44,008 nucleotides of DNA from NCBI GenBank assembly GCA_037176905.1, contig JBBBWG010028832.1:4886-48893 (forward strand), written 5' to 3'. This stretch comes from Azolla pinnata. Taxonomy: Eukaryota; Streptophyta; Polypodiopsida; Salviniales; Salviniaceae. The position numbers and the translations under genes were made by a program. Positions 12,051 through 22,500 of the stretch are shown in pieces; position 1 is the stretch's first letter; each line of letters opens with the position of its first letter. A model generated the notes under the pieces. It was not told the DNA's origin. It was given only the letters and a program-made list of their open reading frames with translations, and searched no databases.

Positions 12051-12940
12051 CATTTATGTATATTCCAATGTGCTACTTCTCAGTTCTCTCCTTTGCCTAA
12101 TGATTTGCTCTATGAACCATTGAGTCAGTCAGTGTTCGAATCCCGGCTTGTTTTCTGGCACAACTTCCTTCTCGCTGCTTGTTTTCCACCTCTCATCGCC
12201 TGATGCTGATCGATTGGAAGCGCTTGCTTGTTCACGCCTGTATGTAATACATGCCAAAGCACAGGGAACGAGATGGCTTTTTTGGCTTGCAATGCAAATG
12301 GGATTTGTGATGTTGTTCTGATGTCATCTCCGGGATGGAGGTCTTTCATTTCTAGGGACAACAAGATCAAGTTTCTGGTGTATGGTTTTTTTGTCCCAAC
12401 ATTGAAACAGGGAAGCATTGCTGCCAGTGCCTTCAATGTCGAGGGAACATGTCATCGTATCGCTGCCAACGTCTCGCCCATTGTAGTAAAGTACTCTAAC
12501 ATTGACCGTGTCTCGCCTTACCAAAAGCATCGACCATGTCTCACCAGAAGTATGCATTGACAACACCTTACCGGAAGCATTGACCCACTTTGCTCATTCA
12601 CTCTAGACAGCTGCAACGCAGTCACAATAACATGGCTATGCTTGCGAGTATGTATGTTTACCTTGCAAATCAGCTAAAGATATGGTTATACCATGCAATT
12701 GTTGCTAGAGTGAAGCTTGATCCTATCATCCCTGCAGTCGATTTAGCGTTGGGTTGGTGTTCGATTGACTGTACACTATATGCTAGTAGTGGGAAATTAA
12801 TAACCCAAGTGGGCATTTCCTAGGTTGATTCAAATCTGTTTGCCTGCAATTGCCTATGTCTAGGTTCCGGATTATTCATCTGAATTGGTGTGGGAAAGCT
12901 ATAGGGCCTTGCAAGCTCCCTATGATTTTGGTTACTTAAC
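12051..12940. other. Intergenic, with a short ~30-bp degenerate repeat
   Basis: Overlapping open frames on both strands (12125-12560) show no recognisable family. At about 12495-12590 a short unit containing CATTGACC-GTCTC-CC-TACC recurs three or four times with drift. I call no gene. Confidence 0.45.
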
Positions 12941-12944
12941 AAAT

Positions 12945-13470
12945 CGTCGCTCTTGGCCCAAGCTAGTGATCTCGATTATTTAATAGATTGTCCTCTTTTA
13001 GCCCAACCTCATGATCTTGATTACTGTTACATATTGCCCTCTTTTAGTGCAAGCTCATGATCTTGGTTACTTAACATATTGCCCTCTTTTAGCCCAAGCT
13101 TGTGATCTTGATAACTTAACAGATTGTCCTCTTTTAGCCCAAGCGGATGATCTTGATTACTACTCCACATATTGCCCAATTTTTAGCCCAAGCTTGTGAT
13201 CTTGATTACTACTCCACAGATTGCCCAATTTTTAGCCCAAGCTTGTGATCTTGATTACTTCTCCACATATTGCCCACTTTTAGCCCAAGCTATTGATGTT
13301 GATTACTTAACAGGTCGCCCTCATTTAGCGCAAGCTATTCTTCATCAAAATGCCCTCATTTAGCCCAAAGCTTCTGATCTCGACGATCTACTTGAATGCC
13401 CTCTTTTAGCTCGAGCTTCGGATGTCGACGGTTTAAGCAAAGTATGCCATCTCTGGCACAAAGCTCGTGG
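12945..13470. repeat. Degenerate ~45-bp minisatellite upstream of PPR gene 1
   Basis: About eleven imperfect copies of a 43-49-bp unit with the recurring words GATCTTGATTACT, CATATTGCCCTC and TTTTAGCCCAAGCT. The copies drift toward the right end. On the + strand 13011-13199 stays open and gives a ~15-residue repeat (TYCPLLAQA-x-DLD), which I take as a by-product of a period divisible by three. Confidence 0.85.
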
Positions 13471-13815
13471 TTTTAAATCATTTTAGCATTAAGCACAAGA
13501 TTATGGATTTTGATTGTTGACTAAAAAAAAGCCCTCTTTTTCAAGAGTATATGCGTATATCCTTTTGATTAGTTTAGAAAATGATCCTTAATTGTACCAT
13601 CATCGGCAAAGAAGAACAGGAAGACGATTCTGCACGGCTATGGCGGGCGAGGACGAGCACAGCTCGACGCATAGAAAGCCATGGATCTTTCTTCTTCCTT
13701 CCGCTTCAGAAGAAGCTTCCTCACTGCTCGTCCCCCTCGGCAAAGACGAGCAAATCTTGAAACATAAGAAAGCCATGGTTCCGTCTTCTTCCTTCAGCCT
13801 CCGAAGACGGTTCTC

Positions 13816-16800
13816 ATGCCTCCCCGCCCTCCTCTTGTACGCTACGCCCACTGCAAACACAAGGTGAAGACGAACTCAAGCTCGACTTGGAATCGCCTCA
13901 TCACAGATCATGTGAAGCATGGAAGACCTCTGCACGCGGTCGCGCTCTACGACAGAATGCAAGAGGATCAGCTAGTCCCTAGTCCGCATGCATTTGTAGC
14001 TCTAATAAAGGCTTGCAGAACACTTAACGATGTGGAAAAAGGTAAAGAATTGCACGAAACCCTGCGTCGGAACGGATTATTGTCCGAAGACCCCTTCATT
14101 GGGAGTGCATTGATCAATATGTATTCAAAATGTGGTATGCTCGGAAATGCACAAGAAGCGTTCGATAACTTGCCTTTTCGGACTTCTGTTACTTGGACTG
14201 TCCTGATAGTAGGATATTTAGAACATGGGAGAGTTGACGAATCGATGAGTTGCTTTGAACGTTTGCAAATAGAAGGCCTCTCTCCAGATTGTACCACGTT
14301 TGTATGCGTCTTAAAAGCATGCTCTGCTAGTGGAACTATAAGCAAAGGTCAAGTAATACATCAAACTATCGTGGGAATAGGTCTTGAAGGAAACAGTGTT
14401 GTTGGGTGTTCTATTGTTGGTATGTATGCCTCTTGTGGTTCTTTTGTGGAAGCAACCCATGTTTTTTATCAGATTGCCGATCGAGATGTGGTATTGTGGA
14501 CTGCCTTGATTGCTGGATATATCAAACATGGTTATGGAGATGAAGCATTTTCATGTTTGGGGAAGATGCGACTCGAAGGTGTGTCTCCAAATAATGTCAC
14601 GTTCATGTGCATCTTGAAGGCTTGTGGAAGCATGAAGAACATAGTCAAGGGAAATGAAATTCATCGTGAGATAACCGAGAGAGGTATGTTAAGGACAGAT
14701 ACTTGCCTTGGCAATGAGTTGGTTTATATGTATGCAACATGTGGAAAGCTTGTTGATGCGCAGCAAGTGTTTGAAAAAATTGCTGATAGAGATATTGTTT
14801 CCTGGAATGTGCTGATGGCAGGATATATCGAACATGAACAATATCAAGAAGTATTAAATTGTTATGAAGAGATGCATTTGAGTAAAATTACACCAAATTC
14901 AGTTTCTTTGATATATTGTTTGAAAGCATGTGGGGGCCTTAAAGCCATCGAAAAAGGTCAAGAGTTTCATGGTGAAATAGAAAGAGATGGATTGGGGGCA
15001 GACCTTTTACTTGGCTCCACCTTGATAGAGATGTACATGAATTGTGGTTTATTTGGAAAAGCCAAAGAGGTTTTTGATAATCTTGCAACTCAAGATATAG
15101 TTTCGTGGACTGCATTGATTGCTGGATATGAGAAATTGGGATGCTTTGAGGAAGCACTTGCCTCCTTTGAAAAGATGCAGTGCAATGGACATTCTCCGAA
15201 TGCTGTGACATTGGTTTCCATCTTGAAAGCTTGTGGTGGCTGTGGTAGTTTAGACAAGGGTCAGGAACTATACGCTGAGATTTCTAGGAAAGGGTTTGTT
15301 GAAAGGGATGTTGGTATTGGTTATGCTCTAATTGATATGTACACAGAATGTAGTTTACTTTCTAGAGCACATGAAGTTTCTAACAACTTACCCATTCAAG
15401 ATGTTGTATCCTGGAACATGATAATGACAGGATATGTAAGACATGGGCTTTGTGATAAAGCATTGGACCTTTTCACAAAAATGCAGTTAGAGGGACATTT
15501 ACCTAATGATATTACTTACATCTCAAGCTTGAGAGCTTGTAAGAACGTAGAAGAAGTTTCAAATGAGGGTATGAAGCTTCATGCTAGGATAGTTGGTGAT
15601 TCATCAGTAAAAGTAAATCCTAATATTTGCCGGTCATTACTAGATATGTATGCACGTTGTGGCATGCTATCAAGTGCAAAACAATTCTTTGAAATGATTG
15701 TTATTCAAGATACATTTTCTTGGAATGCGCTCCTTGCAGGATTCGCTAACCATGGATGTGCAGAAGAAGCATTAGATTGTATTAAGAAAATGCAGGAACA
15801 TAGTGTTCCGTTCAATTCAACTACAGTTATAATCAACATGAAAGTTTGCAGTATCTTAGGGGCTATAGAAAAGTTGCAGAAAATACATGATGAGGTATTG
15901 TTTAATGGCCTGATAGAAACAGATGAGGTCATTGGTAATGCCTTGGTGGATGCATATATGAAATGTGGTTCACTCAAGAAAGCGATAGAGGTATTTGATG
16001 AACTCTCTCATAGGGACATTGTTTCATGGAATACCATTATCACAGGATGTGTCAACTGGGGATATAGTGAAGAATGTTTGTACTATTTTGAAGCAATGCA
16101 GCTTGATGGTGCGTCACCAAACATTGTCACATTTCTGTTGTGCTTGAAAGCGTGCAGTAGTGCAGGAGCTCTCAATAAAGGTGAAAATATACACTCTGAA
16201 ATAGCGAGACTAGGATTATCGAAAACAGACCATTCGATTGGGAACGCATTGGTTGATATGTATGCTAAATGTGGCTTGGTTTCACTAGCAGAAGAGGTGT
16301 TCGTAAGTCTTGCCATTCAAGATCTAGTCTCCTGGACTGCATTACTTGCAGGATATGCTCAGTTAGGGGACTGCGAGAATGTTTTCCGTATATTGGAAGA
16401 GATGCTAGAGAACGGGCAAAAGGCGAATCTCATTACTTTGAATAGTGTTCTCAATGCATGCAACCATGCTGGACTAGTTGAACAAGCTGAGTGCTGCTTC
16501 CTGGAAATGGTCAAAGTCCATGAAATGTATCCAACAGTCGAACAGTATAGCTGTATACTGGATCTTCTTTCCCGTTCAGGGCAATTAGAAAAGACTGCAA
16601 TTATGATTTTGGAGATGCCATTTCAACCTGATCTTGTAGTATGGAATATTTTTCTTGGAGCTTGTAGGAAATGGGGGAATGTAGAGATGGCTCGGTGTGC
16701 ATTTAGCCATGCTACTTACTTGGATGAGAAAGATGTAACAGCGTATGTATGTATGCGCAACATTTATGCGGATGCTGGCATGAAAGAGGAAGCAACAAAA

Positions 16801-16839
16801 ATCGAGGCAATAAGACTGCGGAACTTATGCCCGGAATAG
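13816..16839 (+). CDS. PLS-class PPR protein with E1-like tail, 1007 aa, intronless
   Basis: A single open frame built of tandem PPR motifs in the P-L-S order. I count nine P motifs, each opening in the style IVSWNxLIAGY. L motifs follow (VTFxxxLKAC...KGxxIH), then S motifs (IGNALVDMYxKCG). The end is a P-L2-S2-E1-like segment (YSCILDLLSRSGQLE, WNIFLGACRKWGN, YVCMRNIYADAG) that stops soon after. There is no E+ or DYW deaminase domain. Such proteins bind organelle RNA one base per repeat and typically guide editing, so a separate deaminase would be needed (family knowledge). The frame is closed by a stop at 13765 and has no earlier ATG. Only about 20 basic residues precede the first repeat, which is short for an organelle transit peptide. 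A more transit-like stretch sits in another frame just upstream. Confidence 0.93.
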   Translation: MPPRPPLVRYAHCKHKVKTNSSSTWNRLITDHVKHGRPLHAVALYDRMQEDQLVPSPHAFVALIKACRTLNDVEKGKELHETLRRNGLLSEDPFIGSALINMYSKCGMLGNAQEAFDNLPFRTSVTWTVLIVGYLEHGRVDESMSCFERLQIEGLSPDCTTFVCVLKACSASGTISKGQVIHQTIVGIGLEGNSVVGCSIVGMYASCGSFVEATHVFYQIADRDVVLWTALIAGYIKHGYGDEAFSCLGKMRLEGVSPNNVTFMCILKACGSMKNIVKGNEIHREITERGMLRTDTCLGNELVYMYATCGKLVDAQQVFEKIADRDIVSWNVLMAGYIEHEQYQEVLNCYEEMHLSKITPNSVSLIYCLKACGGLKAIEKGQEFHGEIERDGLGADLLLGSTLIEMYMNCGLFGKAKEVFDNLATQDIVSWTALIAGYEKLGCFEEALASFEKMQCNGHSPNAVTLVSILKACGGCGSLDKGQELYAEISRKGFVERDVGIGYALIDMYTECSLLSRAHEVSNNLPIQDVVSWNMIMTGYVRHGLCDKALDLFTKMQLEGHLPNDITYISSLRACKNVEEVSNEGMKLHARIVGDSSVKVNPNICRSLLDMYARCGMLSSAKQFFEMIVIQDTFSWNALLAGFANHGCAEEALDCIKKMQEHSVPFNSTTVIINMKVCSILGAIEKLQKIHDEVLFNGLIETDEVIGNALVDAYMKCGSLKKAIEVFDELSHRDIVSWNTIITGCVNWGYSEECLYYFEAMQLDGASPNIVTFLLCLKACSSAGALNKGENIHSEIARLGLSKTDHSIGNALVDMYAKCGLVSLAEEVFVSLAIQDLVSWTALLAGYAQLGDCENVFRILEEMLENGQKANLITLNSVLNACNHAGLVEQAECCFLEMVKVHEMYPTVEQYSCILDLLSRSGQLEKTAIMILEMPFQPDLVVWNIFLGACRKWGNVEMARCAFSHATYLDEKDVTAYVCMRNIYADAGMKEEATKIEAIRLRNLCPE

Positions 16840-18374
16840 TGCCCCTTATTGTATCTAATCAATTGATGTAATACTATTCTTTATTTCACATGATTGTGAG
16901 TAAGATTGCCATTTAAGATTCTTTCTCATGGGATACTTACTGCAGAGAACTATCTGGGTTTGTTAGAAAGTTTTGCTCTGCTGTGCAAAAGAAATGGATT
17001 GGAAGAAATGTCTTTCTCTTGGCTATGCATGATGCAGTGCTCGTTGAGTTTTATGTAATCTTGCCCAATCATTTCGAAAACTTCTTGTTTCAATTAGCAC
17101 ACATGCTTATATTACCTTCCAAAAACATGTGTGAGGATGGCAATGATGTTTTTGTTCCAAATTCTTTTATGTATCAGAAACCGGACGAAGAAACAAGGAG
17201 GATGAAGATTGTAAACATCAAAGAATGACATCTGATCCACAAAGTTGGGTACTTTGTTCAAGCCATGTTAACTGATTACTACATTCATGCATTTTCACGT
17301 TGATCCAATAACAAAGTGAGGTTGGCAAAAGCCGATATAAATAATCATGCAAGGTATAGTTATGTGCTCCGATTGTTTGTCCAATCAACAAACATACCAT
17401 AGGAACACAGTTGTAGTACAGCTTTACTTGGCATGATCTGTTTATGCAAATGTTGGCAACAAATGCTTTATGCAAAGTTTAATTCAATGCCAGTCCAATA
17501 ATTTCTGCAAGCCTTGATAGCAGATTTCCTAGATACAAACATATCCATATTAATTCATGCCTTTTGTACTTAGAGAAGCTTGGAAAGAGAAGCTCGTATA
17601 ATCCCCATATGTCTCATTGCAAAACAATTTCTAAAAAGCTTTTCATAATTTTTCTACATATGTTTTTCTAGTAGCATCATGATATAAACAATGGATCGAT
17701 CTGATAGGAATCACATGCACGCCATCGATTCACACAAATAATTGGTAGAGCCTAGGAATACTATCACTCTGATTAGGAAACCCAGTAATATAATTATAAC
17801 AAATGACATTCTGATAGGAGTCACATACTTCGACTCCATTCCACACAAATAATAGGTAGGGCCTGAAAAACCATCAATCTGTTTGAGAACCCAATAACAT
17901 GATTATAAGTGAACTCTTTTTAACTACAGTGATCCACAAAAGCTTGCAAGTGCTTTCAGCTTAAAGGTAAAGGTAATCAATGATGCGCAGGAGCATGCAT
18001 GGTCAACTTATGAAAAGTCACATCCATATAAAAAGTCAACTTATCCTCTCTTTTAGCTTACTGGATATCAACCAATTGGGCGCAATGGATATGGTTTGCT
18101 TTGCAGTATGTTTTAAAAATCGTAATCGATTTGCTGATATGGCCTCCATTAAAACATAGTGATTCTGTATCTGAATTGAAGATATAACAGAACTCCTGTA
18201 CATCTGGACTCAAAATCTCAGGATAGAACTATACATAAGACTCTGCACTTGAGACTTGCTTCAAAAGAAACATCAGGAGTAGTACAATCACTGTTATCAA
18301 AATGCTGGAAGCCGTATGATCAGTATGATGGACAACTATGATTGACTAGATACATTTGAAAAGGTTCACATAAT
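16840..18374. other. Spacer between PPR gene 1 and the ORM gene
   Basis: Convergent 3' flanks. The 81-codon open frame at 16983-17228 shows no family feature. The only structure I see is the duplication at 17701-17908. Confidence 0.5.
17701..17908. repeat. Tandem duplication, ~110-bp unit, two copies
   Basis: Copy 1 starts at 17701 and copy 2 at 17811; both open with CTGATAGGA-TCACAT. They share CACACAAATAAT-GGTAG and end near CCCA-TAA-AT-ATTATAA. The copies have clearly diverged by substitutions and small indels, so the duplication is not recent. Confidence 0.85.
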
Positions 18375-21300
18375 TTAAGTAGCATAATCTGCATTGATAC
18401 CGAATATCCTTACTTTATGCATATTGGGGAACTTGGCAATGACCAAGACCATAACAGCCACTGTATTAAGAAATAGCCAAGGGTGGTTGTAGTCCGTGGT
18501 ATGACTTGCAATTAAATATCTGCAATAAGCAATGCAAATTGAATTTAGATTATGCATACAAAGATACCAAAAACACCTTTACTTGGATATATACCAAAAA
18601 AACTGAACTAGATCACCATCTAAGAATAAGTAAGCATGTCTTCAGGTAAAGCTCAAGTGAGACCATAGAACGTTAGCATATGCATAGCTAACACAACATG
18701 GAACATACATACAGGCTATTCCTCCTGATAATTCATTTGGTGTACTTGCAGTTATGTACAAATACATACATGTATATAAGCAATATCTAAATCTTTCAAA
18801 ATATGTAGAAGTTGCAATTTGATCATTTATACAGAAACTGGCATTTGATACATACAAGATCACGGGAACGACAGTTAAGAACTTCCGGTTGCGAGTTAGT
18901 TGTCTGCCATTGTCCATCTGCTCCCACCATGTCAACTTGTTATACATGCCCTGATCTTCTGCAAAAGGAGTTCCTTTTCTCCAGTGAAATGACCAGTAAG
19001 TTACCTGTCGGAATATCACAGGAACATTTTTAAATCATCAATGGTGGCCAAAAAATGTAAATTAGGTTGAAGTGAAAACTGTTACATGAAAACGTTTAAC
19101 TATCACATGCTCTAGAAAAATAAGTAAATCATCAGAAGTAGCAACTCGCCATGTAATATTTTGCTCAAATACAAGAATTAATGTTCAGAGAAGATCGAAC
19201 AAAGCATCAAAATGCACACACAGGAGTAGATTCAATGGTGATGCACTTACCCAGAGGGATGCACTCCATGAAAAACAAAGATTTCTATAGCATACCAATG
19301 CAGGAGATGTGGTTACCATCCAACCTCTTCCCTCTCTTAGGAACCATGTATGCTGTCTTCCTATTCCAAGTTCAGAAGGCAACAACATGGATGTCAGCTG
19401 ATATGGGGTAAAATGCATGCCACTGATCCCTACAGTGACCTCGAAGTCCCTACAGGGAAGTGTGCCAATTACTTTCTGGCTAGAAACAAACAACTCGGAA
19501 TTCGCAATGCTGCAGGTTGGCTTAGCTCAAGCTTGATCGCCAAGGATCAATTCAAGTGTCACATGGTTCAGCTTCAGGCTTGGCCAGGCCCCAAGCTTGG
19601 GACGTAAGAGTGATTTGAGCTGTTGTAAGTGTGCGGATGTTATATATTGTCTTGAGCAAATAAGTGAATTGGGCTCAAAGCTTAACACCTCAGCATGAGT
19701 AGAACTCAAGCTTGATAATCATTAATCGTCTAGTTGTGAAGTAGCTTGGCTTGAGCCTTCAGATATGAGCTGACCCAATTAACAGGTGATTCCAAGTCCT
19801 AAAACACAGCCAGCAATCCCACTCCTGGCACATCTCTGCCTCCTACTATTTCTTAACAGCCTAACCATTTTGGGGCCAAAATTTTCAATTTTTCTTGAAA
19901 ACAATCTATCTGAGTTCATCCACACCGATGTGCCATCTCATGGATGCAGCATCTAAAGGCAATCTAGCAGATATGTACAAAATAAGTGTCAAAGGGGTTG
20001 TAGGACATTGTAATATATGTGCTGTCTACCTTAATAATTAGGAGATAATAAAGGCATTTGAGGTCCGCATCATGAAGCTTTCAGAGATAGCACTCTAATG
20101 CCTTGAGCAATGGTGGGATAACATTGTAACCTCTTTGTAAGAAGGATCTTAAAATAATGCAAGTAAAACTATGTTGTGCTATCTCCTGGTTCATTGCTCA
20201 ATAATGTACTATTTTCCTAGATGAATAATTGTGTATCATTACTCAGTCTCTCTTGCAGAAAAATACAGTGGTGCAATAAGTGGGGCATTCCTTGCCAGCA
20301 TTTCAGGTGGAAGAATCTTAAGCATAGTTATCGTAAAATATTTCAATCCCAAATATGGCGATCTGGATAAGTCCAGGCACATTAGCTGAACATAGACAAT
20401 CGACTAAACCTATCAACAGCAAAAATTCATGGCCTACATCTCATAAGTGCGCTCCTTGGTGAAAGTAATCTTCATGGCTATAGTATGTTACTCAACAGTT
20501 TCTTGATCTGTACAAAGCAATGCTCAAACATTTCAAAGAGGCACAAATCTTCCTAGCTTGAGTTAGGCCCTAAGAATCACAAGAATTGTTTCACCTAGTG
20601 CTTACGTACACAATGTACAAAGTTAGAAAAAGTTGATGCCTTTATGCTAAAACCTTCGAATATATCCCATACAAACAGGAGAAGGAATTTCATCACCCAG
20701 TAAAAAGCAACTGATGAAAAGCTAAATGAAAATGGTTGTACATGATACTACAAGAGAATGTCATGGCGTTGAGCTAGGCCCCCGAGAATAATACAGCCTT
20801 TCTCATTTATAAGACCAAAATTGGCACAAAGGACCATTCATAAGATCAACAAACGATCAGCCATAAGTCCATAGATGAAAACTTGTAAAACCTAAAATGA
20901 CAATACAAGCGTGGAGAAGATATCTACAAGATTCGATATGGAGAGATAGAACTAACAGGCATGAGGTCAGGGTTTAGCAACCATCTAGACCTTGAGCATT
21001 TTGTGTTGACTAGCCACAGCGCCATACATGATCATGCACAGAATACTGTGAGAATAAATACGACCGCTGATAATACAAACAGGCATGAGACTAGGGTGTC
21101 CCATCCAGAAAAAGATTTAGCATTTCCTGGCCTGATCAACCACAACATTAGCTACGATCAACCACAAAGGCAAGGAAAGTAGGTCATAGAAAATGACGAG
21201 AAAGGCCGCGATCGACCTCCAAAAAGATCGGGGGGGGGCAATGGAGCATCCACGAAAAGTCTCAAAGCGGCATAAGACGGAGACAAAGCAACAGCAGTTT

Positions 21301-21562
21301 TGGGGGAGCAACTTACGCCGAAATGCGCGAGGTTCACGAGGGACCAGGCGGCGCCGGCGGAGCAGCCGAAGAGCGAGAGCGTGAGGAGCCACGCGAAGAA
21401 GAGGAGCAGTATGTACGTGGTCCACACGCCAGGGTACTGGAACCAGGAGGTGTTCTTGTTGAGATCCGGGGGAGGGACGGCCTTGACGTAGTAGAGCCTC
21501 GCGGCAGGGGAGGTAGGGGAGGTCGGGGGCGAGGAAGTTGCTGAAGACAGAAGATCCGCCAT
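18375..21562 (-). CDS. ORM: ORM/ORMDL-like sphingolipid biosynthesis regulator, 179 aa
   Basis: Exons 21562-21317, 19004-18856 and 18519-18375 (TAA), with GTAAGT and GTATGT donors, CAG acceptors and agreeing phases. The protein matches the family along its length: YVKAVPPPDLNKNTSWF, YPGVWTTYILLLFFAWLL, NLAHFG, then FHWRKGTPFAEDQG, LTWWEQMDNGRQLTRNRKF, LTVVPVILYLIASHTTDY and AKFPNMHKVRIFGINAD. ORMDL proteins sit in the ER membrane, bind serine palmitoyltransferase and restrain sphingoid-base synthesis. Four hydrophobic segments are visible, near 48-67, 70-85, 123-138 and 145-161. Compared with the usual ~157-residue plant protein, it has about 24 extra N-terminal residues rich in Ser, Thr and Pro (SSPPTSPTSPAA). 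Intron 1 is 2.3 kb. Confidence 0.95.
19005..21316 (-). other. Intron 1 of the ORM gene
   Basis: A 2.3-kb intron between the FG codon at the end of exon 1 and the VTY codon at the start of exon 2. Several short open frames occur on both strands (for example 19181-19607) but none shows a family feature, and I see no mobile element boundaries. Confidence 0.8.
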
Positions 21563-21618
21563 GGCGAGGCCCAGCGAGCAGGAGAACAGGAAGGAACGGA
21601 TCGTCGGATTCCGGATAT

Positions 21619-21872
21619 GGAAGAAGCTCTGCGCTTCTGCGTTCTGCGTGCAGACGTCGCGGATTAGGGTTAGGGTTAGGGTTAGGGTTAGGGTTNNNNN
21701 NNNNNNNNNNNNNNNNNNNNNNNNNNNNNNNNNNNNNNNNNNNNNNNNNNNNNNNNNNNNNNNNNNNNNNNNNNNNNNNNNNNNNNNNNNNNNNNGGAAG
21801 AAGCTCTGCGCTTCTGCGTTCTGCGTGCAGACGTCGCGGATTAGGGTTAGGGTTAGGGTTAGGGTTAGGGTT
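21619..21872. repeat. TTAGGG array with a 100-N gap flanked by identical 77-bp sequence
   Basis: Bases 21619-21695 and 21796-21872 are the same 77 bases: a GC-rich stretch starting GGAAGAAGCTCTGCG, then GGA and five TTAGGG units. They flank exactly 100 N (21696-21795). This looks like two contig ends that overlap but were joined with a placeholder. The array lies about 100 bases upstream of the ORM start codon, probably in its leader or promoter; on the gene's sense strand it reads CCCTAA. Confidence 0.93.
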
Positions 21873-21938
21873 TGGGAGCTCTGTGTTTTCGTTCTGTTTT
21901 GTCCGCTTCAAGATCGTCTTCTCTGTCTTTTCTTGTTA

Positions 21939-21940
<2 letters not shown>

Positions 21941-21981
<41 letters not shown>

Positions 21982-21998
21982 ACAAATAAGCAAATAAA
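21941..21998. repeat. (AAAT)n microsatellite
   Basis: About 14 AAAT units, some imperfect at the right end, just beyond the TTAGGG array. It is followed by a T-rich stretch. Confidence 0.9.
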
Positions 21999-22129
21999 GA
22001 AAGAAAAGAAAATCAACAGGTTTTTATTTTTTTCCTTTTTTCTAAAGTTTGGCACATTTACAGATCTGCCCCCTTCTTCCTCAAGAAAATAAGAGGACTC
22101 GGAAGCAGAGCTGCTGCTTCTGGAATCTT

Positions 22130-22500
22130 CTTCTGGAATCTTCTTCTTCTTCTTCTTCTGGAATCTTCCTCTGGAATCTGCAGAGTGTGCTCTCTGCTTG
22201 CTCCGATCGATGCAAACGCTGCTTCTACGAGTGTTCCGATCCTCCGCGAGCAGACCCTGATCATAGCGGGGCGAAACAGAGGTCGAAACAGAGGTCTGAC
22301 CTAGAAAAAATCTGGCATTTCTTGAATCTTCTTCTTCTTCTTCTGGAATCTTCCTTTGGAATCTGCAAAATGTGCTCGCTGCTTGCTCCGGTGCAAATGC
22401 TGCTTCTGCGAGTGTTCCGATCCTCCGCGAGCTAGATCCTGATCATAGCGGGGGGAAACAGAGCTCTGACCTAGAAACAAATCTGGCATTTTCTGCATCG
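22130..22500. repeat. Tandem duplication, ~190-bp unit, two copies
   Basis: Two copies sharing in order: CTTCTTCTT, CTGGAATCTTCCT, TGGAATCTGCA, TGTGCTC, CTGCTTGCTCC, GAGTGTTCCGATCCTCCGCG, CCTGATCATAGCGGGG, GAAACAGAG and CTCTGACCTAGAAA, each closing with TCTGGCATTT. Copy 1 spans about 22140-22320 and copy 2 about 22325-22495. They differ by substitutions and CTT-run length. Frames across the unit are not conserved between copies, so I do not call it coding. Confidence 0.88.

Noticed and set aside
11849-12144. tRNA or SINE B-box-like words (GGTTCAAGTCTC near 11850, GTTCGAATCCC at 12134)
   Set aside because: No matching A box at the right spacing, no foldable cloverleaf and no poly-A or target duplication.
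12125-12566. Overlapping frames of 80-110 codons on both strands
   Set aside because: No family feature, no splice partners and a short internal repeat; a decayed gene fragment cannot be excluded but is not supported.
12945-13470. CRISPR-like appearance (regular short repeats)
   Set aside because: Units are contiguous and drift along their whole length, with no distinct spacers, and the genome is a plant's.
18375-19607. Plus-strand frames inside the ORM gene
   Set aside because: Shadows of ORM exons or intron sequence without family features.
21117-21945. Long frames on both strands with NPNPNP or GLGLGL tracts
   Set aside because: They cross the second N block and overlap ORM exon 1 out of frame; the dipeptide repeats are TTAGGG units.
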